IMG/VR virus record: IMGVR_UViG_3300042288_000192
Location: 1 to 29,864 of that record
Direction: 5' to 3' (one strand)
DNA length: 29,864 nucleotides
From: a virus
Positions 15,850 to 24,102 of this stretch are shown in pieces (positions within the stretch are counted from its first letter, which is position 1; every line of letters starts with the position of its first letter). Under the pieces are notes generated by a model, which was not told where the DNA came from, ran no database searches, and worked only from the letters and a program-made list of their open reading frames with translations. Position numbers and translations under genes: made by a program.

Positions 15850-16626
15850 TCAGTCCCCGATCAGCGGGGGGCGGTTGGCGAAGGGATGGTCAGCGGCGAG
15901 AGGGATGGCCCACTTATGAGAGAGGTATCCTTGAACAAGAGATCGCTCGCGAAAAGAGGCTGCAAGTGGAAGAACAATGCACTCCGCGTAGTCGCCTGTA
16001 AAATTAACCGAGGCGCCAGAAAATGAGGCTGTCATGCCAAATCTTGTAAATGTCTTACTCCATGCACTTGCAGCAAATGGGCTGGCAAGATTTCCATTCA
16101 GCGCATTTCTTAACTCAAGTCCATTATTAACAGAATCAGCTATTGCCCAAGCGCCGTCTGTCATGTTGTATGTTGATCGAAAGCCGCTTTCCAGCCAGCT
16201 AAGGTAATCAGCCGTTTGCTGGCCTCGCACTATGGGAATATAATGAGCGCTTGTTTGCCAGTCAGTGCCTGCGTCCGATTGCGTCCAAATGCGAGCATTT
16301 AGCACTGGGGTCGCCGGGCGAAACGCACAAAATGTGCTTTGAGCTGTGTATGATATTGACAATCCAGTGACGGCGAGACTGGAACTTGAAAACGAAACAA
16401 CATTCAACCCATTCTTTTTTTCAAAACTGTATGTTGGGTAGTCGCTGGCAGTAGAAAGGTTTCGAGCGTTTCCGCTTTTGTCGTTCCACTGCGTAACGTT
16501 GCCTGACAAAATCGTAATTGTGCTTTGGTCGGCTGCATCGAACCAGAAATCCGGCCTCAACACCTCCGGCGTCCACAGCCGCCCCTGTATCCGCGCGCTA
16601 TCGTAGTCCGAGAGCCCGCGCGGCAT
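15850..16626 (-). CDS. Lectin-like (concanavalin A-like) virion protein
   Basis: A 258-aa protein whose middle and C-terminal patterns fit the LamG/concanavalin A-like jelly roll seen in phage structural proteins. These are DFWFDAADQSTITI, then WNDKSGNARNL, then YAECIVLPLAASFRERSLVQG and a closing GYLSHKWAIPLAADHPFANRPP. Such domains bind glycans. The start ATG overlaps the previous stop (TAATG). The gene is AT-rich against its neighbours: I counted 224 G/C in 480 bases at 16021-16500 (47%), where a flanking line gives 65%. That contrast suggests recent acquisition. I infer a role in host surface binding. Confidence 0.72.
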   Translation of the reverse strand: MPRGLSDYDSARIQGRLWTPEVLRPDFWFDAADQSTITILSGNVTQWNDKSGNARNLSTASDYPTYSFEKKNGLNVVSFSSSSLAVTGLSISYTAQSTFCAFRPATPVLNARIWTQSDAGTDWQTSAHYIPIVRGQQTADYLSWLESGFRSTYNMTDGAWAIADSVNNGLELRNALNGNLASPFAASAWSKTFTRFGMTASFSGASVNFTGDYAECIVLPLAASFRERSLVQGYLSHKWAIPLAADHPFANRPPLIGD

Positions 16627-17036
16627 TAGACCACTTCTTCGTTCCAGGGGCGGACGTACAACTCGTTGCTGCTCGACGCCAGCGTCACACCCGCGTTGTT
16701 GACCAGCGACAAGCGCAGCGAGAGCGGCGGCAGCCTGACCTGCACGACATTGACCTTGGCAGACGCGCCGCTCGACAGCGGCAGGACGTAAACATCGCCG
16801 CCGACCTTGTCGCTCGTATCGGTGCCGTCGTTGATCGTGACGCGGATTGAGACCGAGCCGCCGGTCGATGGCGTGATCGAGCCGAGCTTCAGCGTCAGTA
16901 GCGCGTACAGATCGCGATTGGTGCTGTTGTCATAGGTGACGACCGATGACTCGGAACCGTTCGCCAACGAGTTCGCGACCGTCGAGAGGATGTTGCTGCT
17001 GCGGGTGCTGGGCGTGGCCCATTTCGCGACTGCCAT
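16626..17036 (-). CDS. Virion structural protein (beta-rich)
   Basis: A 136-residue protein, almost all short beta strands (DLYALLTLKLGSITPSTG; GDVYVLPLSSGASAKVNVVQ; closing ELYVRPWNEEV). It has no catalytic motifs and looks like a small decoration or fiber-associated protein. I chose the ATG at 17036, which overlaps the preceding stop by one base; the GTG at 17039 is one codon earlier. It ends in a one-base overlap with the lectin-like gene, so the two are probably translated as a coupled pair. Confidence 0.65.
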   Translation of the reverse strand: MAVAKWATPSTRSSNILSTVANSLANGSESSVVTYDNSTNRDLYALLTLKLGSITPSTGGSVSIRVTINDGTDTSDKVGGDVYVLPLSSGASAKVNVVQVRLPPLSLRLSLVNNAGVTLASSSNELYVRPWNEEVV

Positions 17037-17476
17037 CACCGACCTCCACGCGCGAGACCGACGGCCCGCGCGTCAACCACTACACCATTAGCCTCGGCCC
17101 ACGACGGATGCCGCGTGCGCCGCGAGAGCGCCAGCAGCGCCTCGCCCTCTTCGGGCTGAAGGATGCGGCCAGCGACCAGCACCTCCAGCTGCGCGCGTGC
17201 CGATGGCCGGGAGAGGTCGAGGCCGGAGCCCCGGATCAGTTCGAGGCCCCACCGCACCACCGGCGTGGTCTCGGCCAGCACCTCCAGCGCGTCGAGGAAG
17301 TTCGCGCCAGCCGTGGGTCCGAGCGTGTCGAGGATCGAGCCGATACCGATGCGCGTCTCGACCCAGGTCTCGACCGCCGGCAGCGTCGCGTCGGGCTGGT
17401 TCAACGCCGCCGCAGCCGCCCAGTCGGGCAGTGAGGCTACATCTGGACGGGCGAGGCGTTCCGCGAGCGTTTCCAT
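17036..17476 (-). CDS. Hypothetical protein, helical, in the surface-gene block
   Basis: A 146-residue protein beginning METLAERLARPDVASLPDWA, with a conserved-looking centre (WVETRIGIGSILDTLGPTAG). I set the start at 17476, one base past the stop of the 53-aa gene, with a GGGGGATC ribosome site; the upstream frame is shadow. It is mainly helical, with no membrane segment or enzyme motif. I do not recognise the family. Its place between a 53-aa helical protein and a beta-rich virion protein suggests a chaperone or assembly helper for the surface proteins. Confidence 0.65.
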   Translation of the reverse strand: METLAERLARPDVASLPDWAAAAALNQPDATLPAVETWVETRIGIGSILDTLGPTAGANFLDALEVLAETTPVVRWGLELIRGSGLDLSRPSARAQLEVLVAGRILQPEEGEALLALSRRTRHPSWAEANGVVVDARAVGLARGGR

Positions 17477-17477
17477 C

Positions 17478-17639
17478 TCAGATCCCCCGCAGCGCCGCCA
17501 GCGTGGCCTCGGTCTCGGCGATCTCGGTGTCCAGTTGGGCGATTCGGACGACATCCCCAAGCGTTACCGCCGATGTGCGTTGCGCCGTCAGGTTTGCCAG
17601 CCGTGCGATGGCGAGGGCGATCAGATCGGAAATCGTCAT
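17478..17639 (-). CDS. Small 53-aa helical protein
   Basis: The ATG at 17639 lies in an ATGA-type overlap with the stop of the kelch-like gene, and the protein is 53 residues long. It reads MTISDLIALAIARLANLTAQ, then a short charged second helix (VVRIAQLDTEIAETEATLAALR). It looks like a helical hairpin or coiled coil. The coupling at both ends supports expression. The role is unknown; a structural or assembly role is likely from context. Confidence 0.6.
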   Translation of the reverse strand: MTISDLIALAIARLANLTAQRTSAVTLGDVVRIAQLDTEIAETEATLAALRGI

Positions 17640-19078
17640 CAGATCACCATCATGCGAAGATGCACAGTCGAGGTGTTGAGAATCATGTGGATGTAGTCGA
17701 TATCCGTCGCGCCATCGTGATAGGTCACGTCGAAAGCAGTGTCCCCGACGAGAGCCGCACCGTTTGGATAGAGCATTTGCGTGACGCCATCCATTGACGC
17801 GGTGGCGATGTCGTATCGGAACCACCGTCCAGAGACGTCCTTCTGAACGTAGAACGCATCCTTGAGGTACACCCACTTTGTGCCCGTCGTGAACGTCTCA
17901 ACAGCCGGCGAATACGTCATCGCGGCCCAGCTGTTTGCAGCGATGTCGTAGCGATCCAGCAACGCGCCTGCCGCGCCGCGAAACGAGTAGATATAGCGCC
18001 CATTCAGAATGGCGTCTTCGTTCGCCCAGTCGGTCGCAGACACGCTATGCACCCAGTGTCCAGACATGCCGGCGCCGGGAGCGCCACCGCGTGCGACGCC
18101 CGGCGACAACGTCGTCCAGGTTCCGCCGCTGATGCTGTAGCGGTACAGGGTGACGGCGTTGGAGCCCATGTAATAGATGTAATCGTCATTGCCCTCGATG
18201 CTGTAGACTGACGTATTGTCGGGCTGCGTGTTCCACGCAGATCCCACCGTGATGACCGTCGCGGTGTTGCTCGAAATGCTTCGGATCTGGCCCGCGCCCG
18301 TGCCGCTGACGATGCGGATTTGCGAATTGGCCCACTGGTTCGTTGCCCAGGCTTTCGCGCTATTGGTCAACGTCGAAGCGCCGCCAGCAGTCGCGGTTCC
18401 GGTCGCGAACGCGCGGTAGGCGTCATCGATCCACGACGACGTCGAAATCAATCGACTGTCGGTGCCGATGACCGCCGCAGGGGCGACGCCGTCCGTCGCG
18501 CCGGTTTCCGCCGAGGTCCAAGTGTTCAACGCGTAGCAGTAGAACTTGAACAAGTTGGCCGTCGTCGTGCCGGCGGACGCGACGGCGTTCAGAACGTACC
18601 AGCGCGGCGTCAGGAGGCGATACGTCGTGGACGCGCTGAATGCACTGGCCTGTGTCGCGACGGTGATGGTCGCATTCGTGCCGATGGTGTTGGAAACGAT
18701 GGCGAGCGTGGCCCCAGCGTTTGGCCCGCCCGTGATGTGAATGCTATAGCCGCGAAGATCGCGCGCCAGCGTAAGGTTCGTAACGATAGTTGACGTCGTG
18801 CCACTCGTTGCCGTGCCGGTCGGACCGATTGCAGTGCCGACGCCACACGCGCCCGCCGCAAATGCTCCTCCGAGTGCAGGAGACGGAAGCTGGACAAAGC
18901 CGTCCTCGCTTGGATTGTAGAGGTGCGCGACGGTGGCCGACGAAACCAGCATCTGCTGCTGCCGGTAGTGGCGGCTGCTGACGATGAAATGCGCCGCTGC
19001 CGTCGCCTGGGGCGCAGGAGAGAGCATCTCCCACCGCTTCAGATCAAGGATTTTGCGGTTGCCTTGCGTGGTCGCCAT
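17639..19078 (-). CDS. Virion protein with duplicated beta domain and kelch-like repeats
   Basis: A 479-residue structural protein. Residues about 95-156 and 233-294 are two related beta domains: both run STI/STL, an IHITGGPNAG- or IRIVSGTGAG-type turn, then an N-A-T-(I/V)-I/T-V strand and a closing Y-R/S-(I/L). From about 299 the sequence has kelch-like units (YIYYMGSNAVTLYRYSISGG; GRYIYSFRGAAGALLDRYDI), as in a beta-propeller blade set. I infer a particle surface protein, perhaps a fiber or receptor-binding component. The start is 2 nt past the preceding stop, so the genes are in one operon. Confidence 0.68.
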   Translation of the reverse strand: MATTQGNRKILDLKRWEMLSPAPQATAAAHFIVSSRHYRQQQMLVSSATVAHLYNPSEDGFVQLPSPALGGAFAAGACGVGTAIGPTGTATSGTTSTIVTNLTLARDLRGYSIHITGGPNAGATLAIVSNTIGTNATITVATQASAFSASTTYRLLTPRWYVLNAVASAGTTTANLFKFYCYALNTWTSAETGATDGVAPAAVIGTDSRLISTSSWIDDAYRAFATGTATAGGASTLTNSAKAWATNQWANSQIRIVSGTGAGQIRSISSNTATVITVGSAWNTQPDNTSVYSIEGNDDYIYYMGSNAVTLYRYSISGGTWTTLSPGVARGGAPGAGMSGHWVHSVSATDWANEDAILNGRYIYSFRGAAGALLDRYDIAANSWAAMTYSPAVETFTTGTKWVYLKDAFYVQKDVSGRWFRYDIATASMDGVTQMLYPNGAALVGDTAFDVTYHDGATDIDYIHMILNTSTVHLRMMVI

Positions 19079-19080
19079 GA

Positions 19081-19527
19081 TCAGGTCACCGATATGTTGC
19101 GTCGGAGATTGTCGGCGGAAAGCCGCATCAGCGCAGGGATCTGATCCTGCGCGGCGAAGCCACCCATCTGCGTCTGGTTACCCAGCGTCGTCAGCGTCGT
19201 CAGCGTCTGGTTGGACGCGATGCTGACTGTCGCCAACAAGCTCGCGGCGGTCGCTTGGACCACCTCGGCGCGCAGACGCCCCGTCGCAGGATCGACCGTG
19301 ACAAGGCCTATGGTGCGGGTCAGCGTGTTAACCGCCATCCGCATCGCCTCGATGGCCTCGACGAGCTCGCCGTAGGCCGCGATGGGCAGCGGATTGGAAA
19401 CGCTCGTATCCGTTGCGCTGCCGTCTGCGCCGTGCGAGACCTTGACGCGCTGGTATAGCACGCCGCCGATGTCGTCGGCGGCGACCGTCGCGCCGCTGCC
19501 TGGGGTTATGTTGACGTTGTCAGCCAT
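19081..19527 (-). CDS. Virion structural protein after terminase
   Basis: A 148-residue protein that opens MADNVNITPGSGATVAADDI, then GGVLYQRVKVSHGADGSATD. This opening is common to a small structural family of tailed phages. Residues about 50-90 form a helix, and the rest is polar and beta-rich. It starts 3 nt past the terminase stop, so it is the first gene of the surface block. The exact site on the particle is unknown. Confidence 0.72.
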   Translation of the reverse strand: MADNVNITPGSGATVAADDIGGVLYQRVKVSHGADGSATDTSVSNPLPIAAYGELVEAIEAMRMAVNTLTRTIGLVTVDPATGRLRAEVVQATAASLLATVSIASNQTLTTLTTLGNQTQMGGFAAQDQIPALMRLSADNLRRNISVT

Positions 19528-19530
19528 CGA

Positions 19531-21447
19531 TCAGCCTCTCCATCCGCCGCCCATCCAGCCCCCGCGCATCGGTCGCACAAAGGCCGGTCGCGGCGCAGGT
19601 CTTGGTGGCGCTGGCGGCGCATGTTCCGCCGCCGGTTGCTCGATGCGCGCCGCCTCCACAGCAGGAGGCGCGGCGCGCTTGAATGTCGCACTGGCCGAGG
19701 CCAGCCGCGACCAGTTCACTGCCAGCGCTTGCAGCGCCGCGTAGGCATAGACACGGCAGTCCAGCGCCTCGTTGCGCGCGCCTGGCCGTTTGGTCCAGAC
19801 GCGGACCGGAAAGCCCTTGGTGTAGCGTGTGCTGATCGTCTCGGCGGTCAGCTGCGCGAAGTAGTCAGGCTCGCGGTCCGCCGGGAAATGGCAGAACCCC
19901 GCGCCTGGCCGCGTGATCTTGAGCCGCGCGTAGACCGCTTCCTTGGCCGCATCGACGCCGACCAGGAATAGATTGACCCGGCCCGAGTTGTTCTTGCTCG
20001 CCTTCTTCGGCCACACCGGACGCCCCGCGCCCGCCATGCCCTTGATAGCATAAACGCGCCGCCGGTAGCGGTCGCGGCAGTAGGCGTAAACGGCCTGGGT
20101 GTGATGCCCGCCGCTGTCCACCGCAGCAGCCGCAATGCTCAGTTCCGCGCCGTCCTCGCGCCGCAGCGGTGTCGTCAGCATGCGGTCCAAATCCGCCCAG
20201 AGCGCTGGTGCGGACGGATCGCCGTGGATGACGTGCCACCCGAGCGACCAGCTTTCCTCGTCCCGCCCCCAGCCGACGATCTCGACCTCGAGGCGGTTGT
20301 CTTGAACGTCCACGCCGGCTGTCAGCACCAGGACATCGGCTGGCGCGTCCGACCATTCCTCGCGGCGCTCCATGAGGCCGGTGTCGTCGAGCCGCTCGCC
20401 GGCATCTTCCCAGGTCTCGCCGAGGCTGGTGTTCGTCCAAGCCTTGAGCGTCTCGGGCGATTTCTTGGCCTCAAGAAAAGCCCGCGCAATGTCGCCGATG
20501 CGCGACCAGGGCGAATACAGTTCGCTCAGATGAAAGCCCGCAACGCCGTTTGTTGGCACCTCGGCGCGCCATTCTCCGCGCCGGATAGCGTGCCAGCGCT
20601 CGACATCCGACCATTCACAGCCGCAAGCAACGCAATGGATAGCCGCGCGCTCCGGTTCGTTTGGCGGCCAGCGAACAGACGACCACCGCAGCACCTGATG
20701 CTCGCCGCAATGCGGGCATGGCACCCAATATCGGCGCTGATCCGACGCCTCAAACGCCATTTCGATGCGCGAACCGCCCTTAACGGTCGGCGTCGAGGTC
20801 AGAACCAGCTTTCGGTTCCAGAATGTTGCCGATCGCTTGCGCGCCAGCGTCACCGGGTCGCCTTCGGTGCCCGCCGACGCCGGATATCGGTCCACCTCGT
20901 CGCACAAAACCACCCGAATAGGCCTCGATGCCAGCGACGCGGGGCTGTTTGCGCCGCAGATCGTCAGATGTCCGCCCGGAAATGCCTTATGAAGCAACGT
21001 GTTGCCGCTATCGCGGCTTCGCGCGTCCTTGATCTTGCCCCGCAGTGCCGGCGTGTCGCGCAACATCGGCGCAAGACGGTCCTTTGACCACGCCTCGCCA
21101 AGCTCAAGCGTCGGCATCAGCACCAGAACCGGCGCTGGATCCTGCGCGACGTGGAAGCCTATGACATTGTTCACGATTTCGGTCTTGCCGACTTGTGCCG
21201 ACGACATGACCACGACGGTGTCGATGCGCGGATCGCTGATCGCATCCATGATCCCGCGCTGGTATTCGGCGCGGGACGTGATCCATACGCCGGGTTCGGC
21301 GCTAGCCTCGGGGCTCAGACGCCGGTACTGGTCGGCCCATTCACTGACGGTCAGTCGCGGCGGTGCTTTCAGCGCCGCTCGGCGTATCGTTCGCAGTCGC
21401 AGCCTCAATGCCTGCCGCGATTTCTCCTGCGTCTCGGGCGAGTTCAT
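19531..21447 (-). CDS. terL: Terminase large subunit (lambda gpA-like)
   Basis: A 638-aa DNA-packaging motor. The ATPase part has Walker A SSAQVGKT (residues 82-89), Walker B VVLCDEVDRY (179-188) and the coupling segment LTSTPTVKGGSRIE (216-229). A zinc-finger-like pair, CPHCG at 244-248 and CVACGC at 272-277, lies between ATPase and nuclease. The nuclease has TAGVDVQDNRLE (376-387), AVDSGGHHT and a late EALDCRVYAYAAL. The last ~60 residues are Pro/Ala/Arg-rich. ATG at 21447 has an AGAGG site 7 nt away. The start lies 107 nt inside the end of the small-subunit gene. Confidence 0.96.
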   Translation of the reverse strand: MNSPETQEKSRQALRLRLRTIRRAALKAPPRLTVSEWADQYRRLSPEASAEPGVWITSRAEYQRGIMDAISDPRIDTVVVMSSAQVGKTEIVNNVIGFHVAQDPAPVLVLMPTLELGEAWSKDRLAPMLRDTPALRGKIKDARSRDSGNTLLHKAFPGGHLTICGANSPASLASRPIRVVLCDEVDRYPASAGTEGDPVTLARKRSATFWNRKLVLTSTPTVKGGSRIEMAFEASDQRRYWVPCPHCGEHQVLRWSSVRWPPNEPERAAIHCVACGCEWSDVERWHAIRRGEWRAEVPTNGVAGFHLSELYSPWSRIGDIARAFLEAKKSPETLKAWTNTSLGETWEDAGERLDDTGLMERREEWSDAPADVLVLTAGVDVQDNRLEVEIVGWGRDEESWSLGWHVIHGDPSAPALWADLDRMLTTPLRREDGAELSIAAAAVDSGGHHTQAVYAYCRDRYRRRVYAIKGMAGAGRPVWPKKASKNNSGRVNLFLVGVDAAKEAVYARLKITRPGAGFCHFPADREPDYFAQLTAETISTRYTKGFPVRVWTKRPGARNEALDCRVYAYAALQALAVNWSRLASASATFKRAAPPAVEAARIEQPAAEHAPPAPPRPAPRPAFVRPMRGGWMGGGWRG

Positions 21448-21901
21448 CCAATGCCTCTGTTACGCCGCGCTCTATCAGGTCGCGGCATGCGATTTCGTCA
21501 GCCTCGATGGCGACCATCGGAGCCAGTTTTCCCGGCAATGCCAACAGCTTAGACCGGACCGCCGCGTATTCTTCGGCCACGACGCTTTCAACGGACGAGA
21601 TATCGACCAACTCGCCGCGCATCTTGTCGCGTTGCATCTCGGCGATTTCGGCTTCGGCAGCGAGCTTACGGCTGCGAGCCTCGTCTGCGTCGGCGGGCTT
21701 GTTTGATGCTATCGCGCGGGCTTCGGCTTGTGTCTCAAGGAACGCCGTGACCGCTGCCGAATTGAAGATTACTTCGTGGCCGTTTTTGCGGCACACCAGA
21801 CCTTTGCGGACCCACTGGTCAACAGACTGAATCGAGACGCCGAACAAATCGGCAACCTCGGTCTTGTTGATCTCGCGACCGGCTCCCGTCCGCTTTCGCA
21901 C
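21341..21901 (-). CDS. terS: Terminase small subunit (Nu1-like)
   Basis: A 186-residue DNA-binding protein. The N-terminus has a winged-helix/MerR-like reader, INKTEVADLFGVSIQSVDQW (residues 11-30), then VRKGLVCRKNGHEVIF. A long helical part follows (LAAEAEIAEMQRDKMRGELV), as in gpNu1. The first codon is GTG, because the only nearby ATG (21915) is out of frame; GAGGG lies about 7 nt upstream. Small subunits bind cos or pac and recruit the large subunit. The last 35 codons overlap the large-subunit gene in another frame. Confidence 0.88.
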   Translation of the reverse strand: MRKRTGAGREINKTEVADLFGVSIQSVDQWVRKGLVCRKNGHEVIFNSAAVTAFLETQAEARAIASNKPADADEARSRKLAAEAEIAEMQRDKMRGELVDISSVESVVAEEYAAVRSKLLALPGKLAPMVAIEADEIACRDLIERGVTEALDELARDAGEIAAGIEAATANDTPSGAESTAATDRQ

Positions 21902-22024
21902 CCTGCCGCCCTCATGTCAAATAACATATATAGTTCAATGGGTTAGTCGCTAGAAAACCATCGCGGTGCGAATTACCCGAAACGCTGTTTTGCCAAAAGG
22001 GACCCGCTTGGCACGATTCTTGCC
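21902..22024 (-). promoter_or_regulatory. AT-rich spacer with a candidate promoter for the late operon
   Basis: This is a 123-nt gap ahead of terS and the late genes, AT-rich at its terS end. On the minus strand a TATATA (21927-21932) is a near-perfect -10. The -35 candidate TTCTAG (21950-21955), 17 nt upstream, is weak. A packaging site could also lie here, because terS binding sites are often next to terS. I see no clear repeats, so both readings are weak. Confidence 0.35.
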
Positions 22025-22780
22025 CTATCGAGCCCTCGCCGGGTATCGGGCCATGCCCTCAGCCAGCATCTCGGGCCATGCTTTGATCGCCGCCGCGTTG
22101 CCGACATCGTAGAACGCGAAGATCCGCCGGTATGTCGCGCGGGTCACGAACGCCATGACCATCTCGATGCGCCCGGTGCTTTGATTGCGCCGGTAGATGC
22201 CGGGTGCAATCTTGCCCCGCTGCACTGATGCGCTGAAATATTGCTCGCCCGCCCGCTTCACCGCGCGGCGTCGGTTGCGTCGGTCGGTCGAAAGGTTGGC
22301 TCGGTAGCCTTCTTCGCCAAAGGCTCGCAGCTGCGACAGGATGCGAACGATCACCCTAGCCGGGACATTACCGTCCTGGTCGAGGATCGACGCCTCGGCA
22401 CTGCGAGACGGCGCGGCATACTGGTTCGCCTGCATGACGCCCGCCGCAATCAACGCCCGTTCAAAGCGTTTGTGCCGTCGCTGCCCGCCAGCCTCGAGGA
22501 ACCGCAGGTATGTGCCCGCTGGCGTGCCCTTGCCCGCGAATTCTCGGTAGTTCACCGTTGCGCTGGGCTTGGCCTTGGTGGCCGGCACCGTGCGGAGAGA
22601 CCGAAGTGTCCACTCGCGCGGCGAGTGCAGGACGCGCCGCATTTCGTCTCGGATGGCGCTTTCGGCCACCTTGGCCGACTGGGTCAGCGCCCAGACCGCC
22701 GCAAAAGGCACTTTGCGTTTTTGGTCGGCGTAGAAGCGCGCCACTTCGTTGGCGTTCAGATCGGCGCTCGGGATGATCAT
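22025..22780 (-). CDS. Possible minor tail / neck protein (gpZ-like)
   Basis: A 251-aa basic protein. I chose the ATG at 22780 (GAGG about 10 nt upstream); the 30 residues upstream look like shadow. The N-terminal part, FYADQKRKVPFAAVWALTQSA followed by KVAESAIRDEMRRVL, resembles the start of lambda gpZ-type minor tail proteins, where a short helical segment is followed by a mixed alpha/beta body. It then has YREFAGKGTPAGTYLRFLEAGG and a late Arg-rich helix. It sits before terminase rather than in the tail cluster, so the assignment is tentative. Confidence 0.45.
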   Translation of the reverse strand: MIIPSADLNANEVARFYADQKRKVPFAAVWALTQSAKVAESAIRDEMRRVLHSPREWTLRSLRTVPATKAKPSATVNYREFAGKGTPAGTYLRFLEAGGQRRHKRFERALIAAGVMQANQYAAPSRSAEASILDQDGNVPARVIVRILSQLRAFGEEGYRANLSTDRRNRRRAVKRAGEQYFSASVQRGKIAPGIYRRNQSTGRIEMVMAFVTRATYRRIFAFYDVGNAAAIKAWPEMLAEGMARYPARAR

Positions 22781-22832
22781 CTGCGGCGCACCTCGACCGA
22801 ATATCAACAAGATACGCTGATCGCTCCCCCGG

Positions 22833-23414
22833 TCAAGCCCGCCATTCCGTCGCGAGGATCTCCAGCGCATCCCGCAGCATCATGCCCGCCCGTCCGTTGC
22901 GCTGATGGCGCGCCCGGTCCCACTCCGATAGCGATTGCCCCAGCCCGAGGACATCAACGGTGACGAGGACCAGCGCCCCGCGCCCGCCAAGCAGCTGTAG
23001 CGCTCTGCTGACAGCCCGTCCAGCATCGATGCGCCGTTGAATGCCTCCATCCCCCGTGCCCCCGCTTGGTGCGCGCTCCAGGGGCGCGGCCCCAAGTCCA
23101 GCCAGGCCGGCGATCTCAAACAGCGCACGGAACCTCTCACCCGCTGCTCGTTGCTCGCCGTTGATTGTGCCCGCCCTCTCCATCGCCGCCAGCGTATCCA
23201 CGACCCTCCAGGGTCGGGACGCCCGCCCTTGCGCGTCGGTGTATGCCCGACCACCGCCTCGCTCGGTTCGTTCTGGCTCGGCCACCTCGATCCCGTGCTC
23301 GGCGTGCCGCGCGCGCTCGATGGTCGGCGGTATGACCGGCTCGGCAGGATCGACGCTAGGGCGGTTTTTCCGACCGCTGGCGCGGGTTGAGCGTCGGTCG
23401 GCATCTCGGGTCAT
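22833..23414 (-). CDS. DUF6456-like phage regulatory protein
   Basis: A 193-residue basic protein. The C-terminal half carries a pattern I associate with DUF6456 and related HTH-like phage proteins: EQRAAGERFRALFEIAGLAG, then RRIDAGRAVSRALQLLGG, and a final VDVLGLGQSL...MLRDALEILATEW. The N-terminal 60 residues are disordered and Arg-rich. I chose ATG 23414, with GGAG 9 nt upstream; a GTG at 23429 is in frame. It lies between replication and packaging genes, where late regulators are often found. DNA binding is inferred, not shown. Confidence 0.5.
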   Translation of the reverse strand: MTRDADRRSTRASGRKNRPSVDPAEPVIPPTIERARHAEHGIEVAEPERTERGGGRAYTDAQGRASRPWRVVDTLAAMERAGTINGEQRAAGERFRALFEIAGLAGLGAAPLERAPSGGTGDGGIQRRIDAGRAVSRALQLLGGRGALVLVTVDVLGLGQSLSEWDRARHQRNGRAGMMLRDALEILATEWRA

Positions 23415-23431
23415 GCTCTTGGTCTCCACGC

Positions 23432-23962
23432 TCAGGCGGTCAGGAAATCGGGAAGCGGGTCGCCACCGTTCGCCCAGTCGGTCGGCGGCGACTTGTAAGC
23501 GACGACCTCGGCCCCAGGGAACGCTTGCTTTGCCGCCGCGACGATCTCGGTCCTCGGCAGGGCGACGCGAACTAGCTCGTCCAGCGTCCAGACCTCAAGC
23601 CCTCGCCCCTGCGTCGCGACGGCATACGCTTCGGCGCTCGTCCTCACCACCGCGACCACTCGGCCCTCGTAGGTCGTCTCCCAGACCGTCGGCGCGAGCG
23701 GCTCGCCCCCAGCAGCGGTCGCCGCCGCCTCCAGCGCGGCCACCGCCCGCCGGACCGCCGCGCCGTGTCGCTGGATGCCGGCGAGATCGTTGGTTTCGAC
23801 CGCCCGACACCAGGACTGCCACTGGCGGTCCCACCGTGCTCGGAGGTCGTCAGGTACCAGGAGCCGGAGGCGGTCCGCGCCCCACCGTCGCTCGGACGCG
23901 GCGATGGTCTCATCGACGCCGTCCAAGATTGCCTTCGCGAGTGAGTAGTCAGACTGGTTCAT
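23432..23962 (-). CDS. Hypothetical protein downstream of the repeat region
   Basis: A 176-aa protein starting MNQSDYSLAKAILDGVDETI. Its first half is helical with many Trp and Arg (RARWDRQWQSWCRAVETNDL), and its second half is mixed alpha/beta (YEGRVVAVVRTSAEAYAV). I do not recognise a family or a catalytic motif. It is the first gene past the TGCGG-rich region, and its GAGGTGCGGAG ribosome site contains the same pentamer. It ends 17 nt before the next start. Confidence 0.7.
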   Translation of the reverse strand: MNQSDYSLAKAILDGVDETIAASERRWGADRLRLLVPDDLRARWDRQWQSWCRAVETNDLAGIQRHGAAVRRAVAALEAAATAAGGEPLAPTVWETTYEGRVVAVVRTSAEAYAVATQGRGLEVWTLDELVRVALPRTEIVAAAKQAFPGAEVVAYKSPPTDWANGGDPLPDFLTA

Positions 23963-24037
23963 CTCCGCACCTCGACTGCGGCAGTGCGGAGGCCTTTTGC
24001 CCTACCGCAGCAACTGAACCACCTACCGCACCGCACC

Positions 24038-24059
24038 CCGCACCCCATAAGGGGTGCGG
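24038..24059. repeat. Perfect 9-bp inverted repeat with 4-nt loop
   Basis: Arms CCGCACCCC and GGGGTGCGG enclose ATAA. It sits at the centre of a second inverted repeat (AGGTGGTTC type) at 24016-24024/24075-24083, so the region could form a nested hairpin. This is either a DNA-level structure or a site for a dimeric protein. Confidence 0.75.
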
Positions 24060-24102
24060 TGCGGAAGTGCGGAAAGGTGGTTCCGCAGTGATGCGGATTT
24101 AC

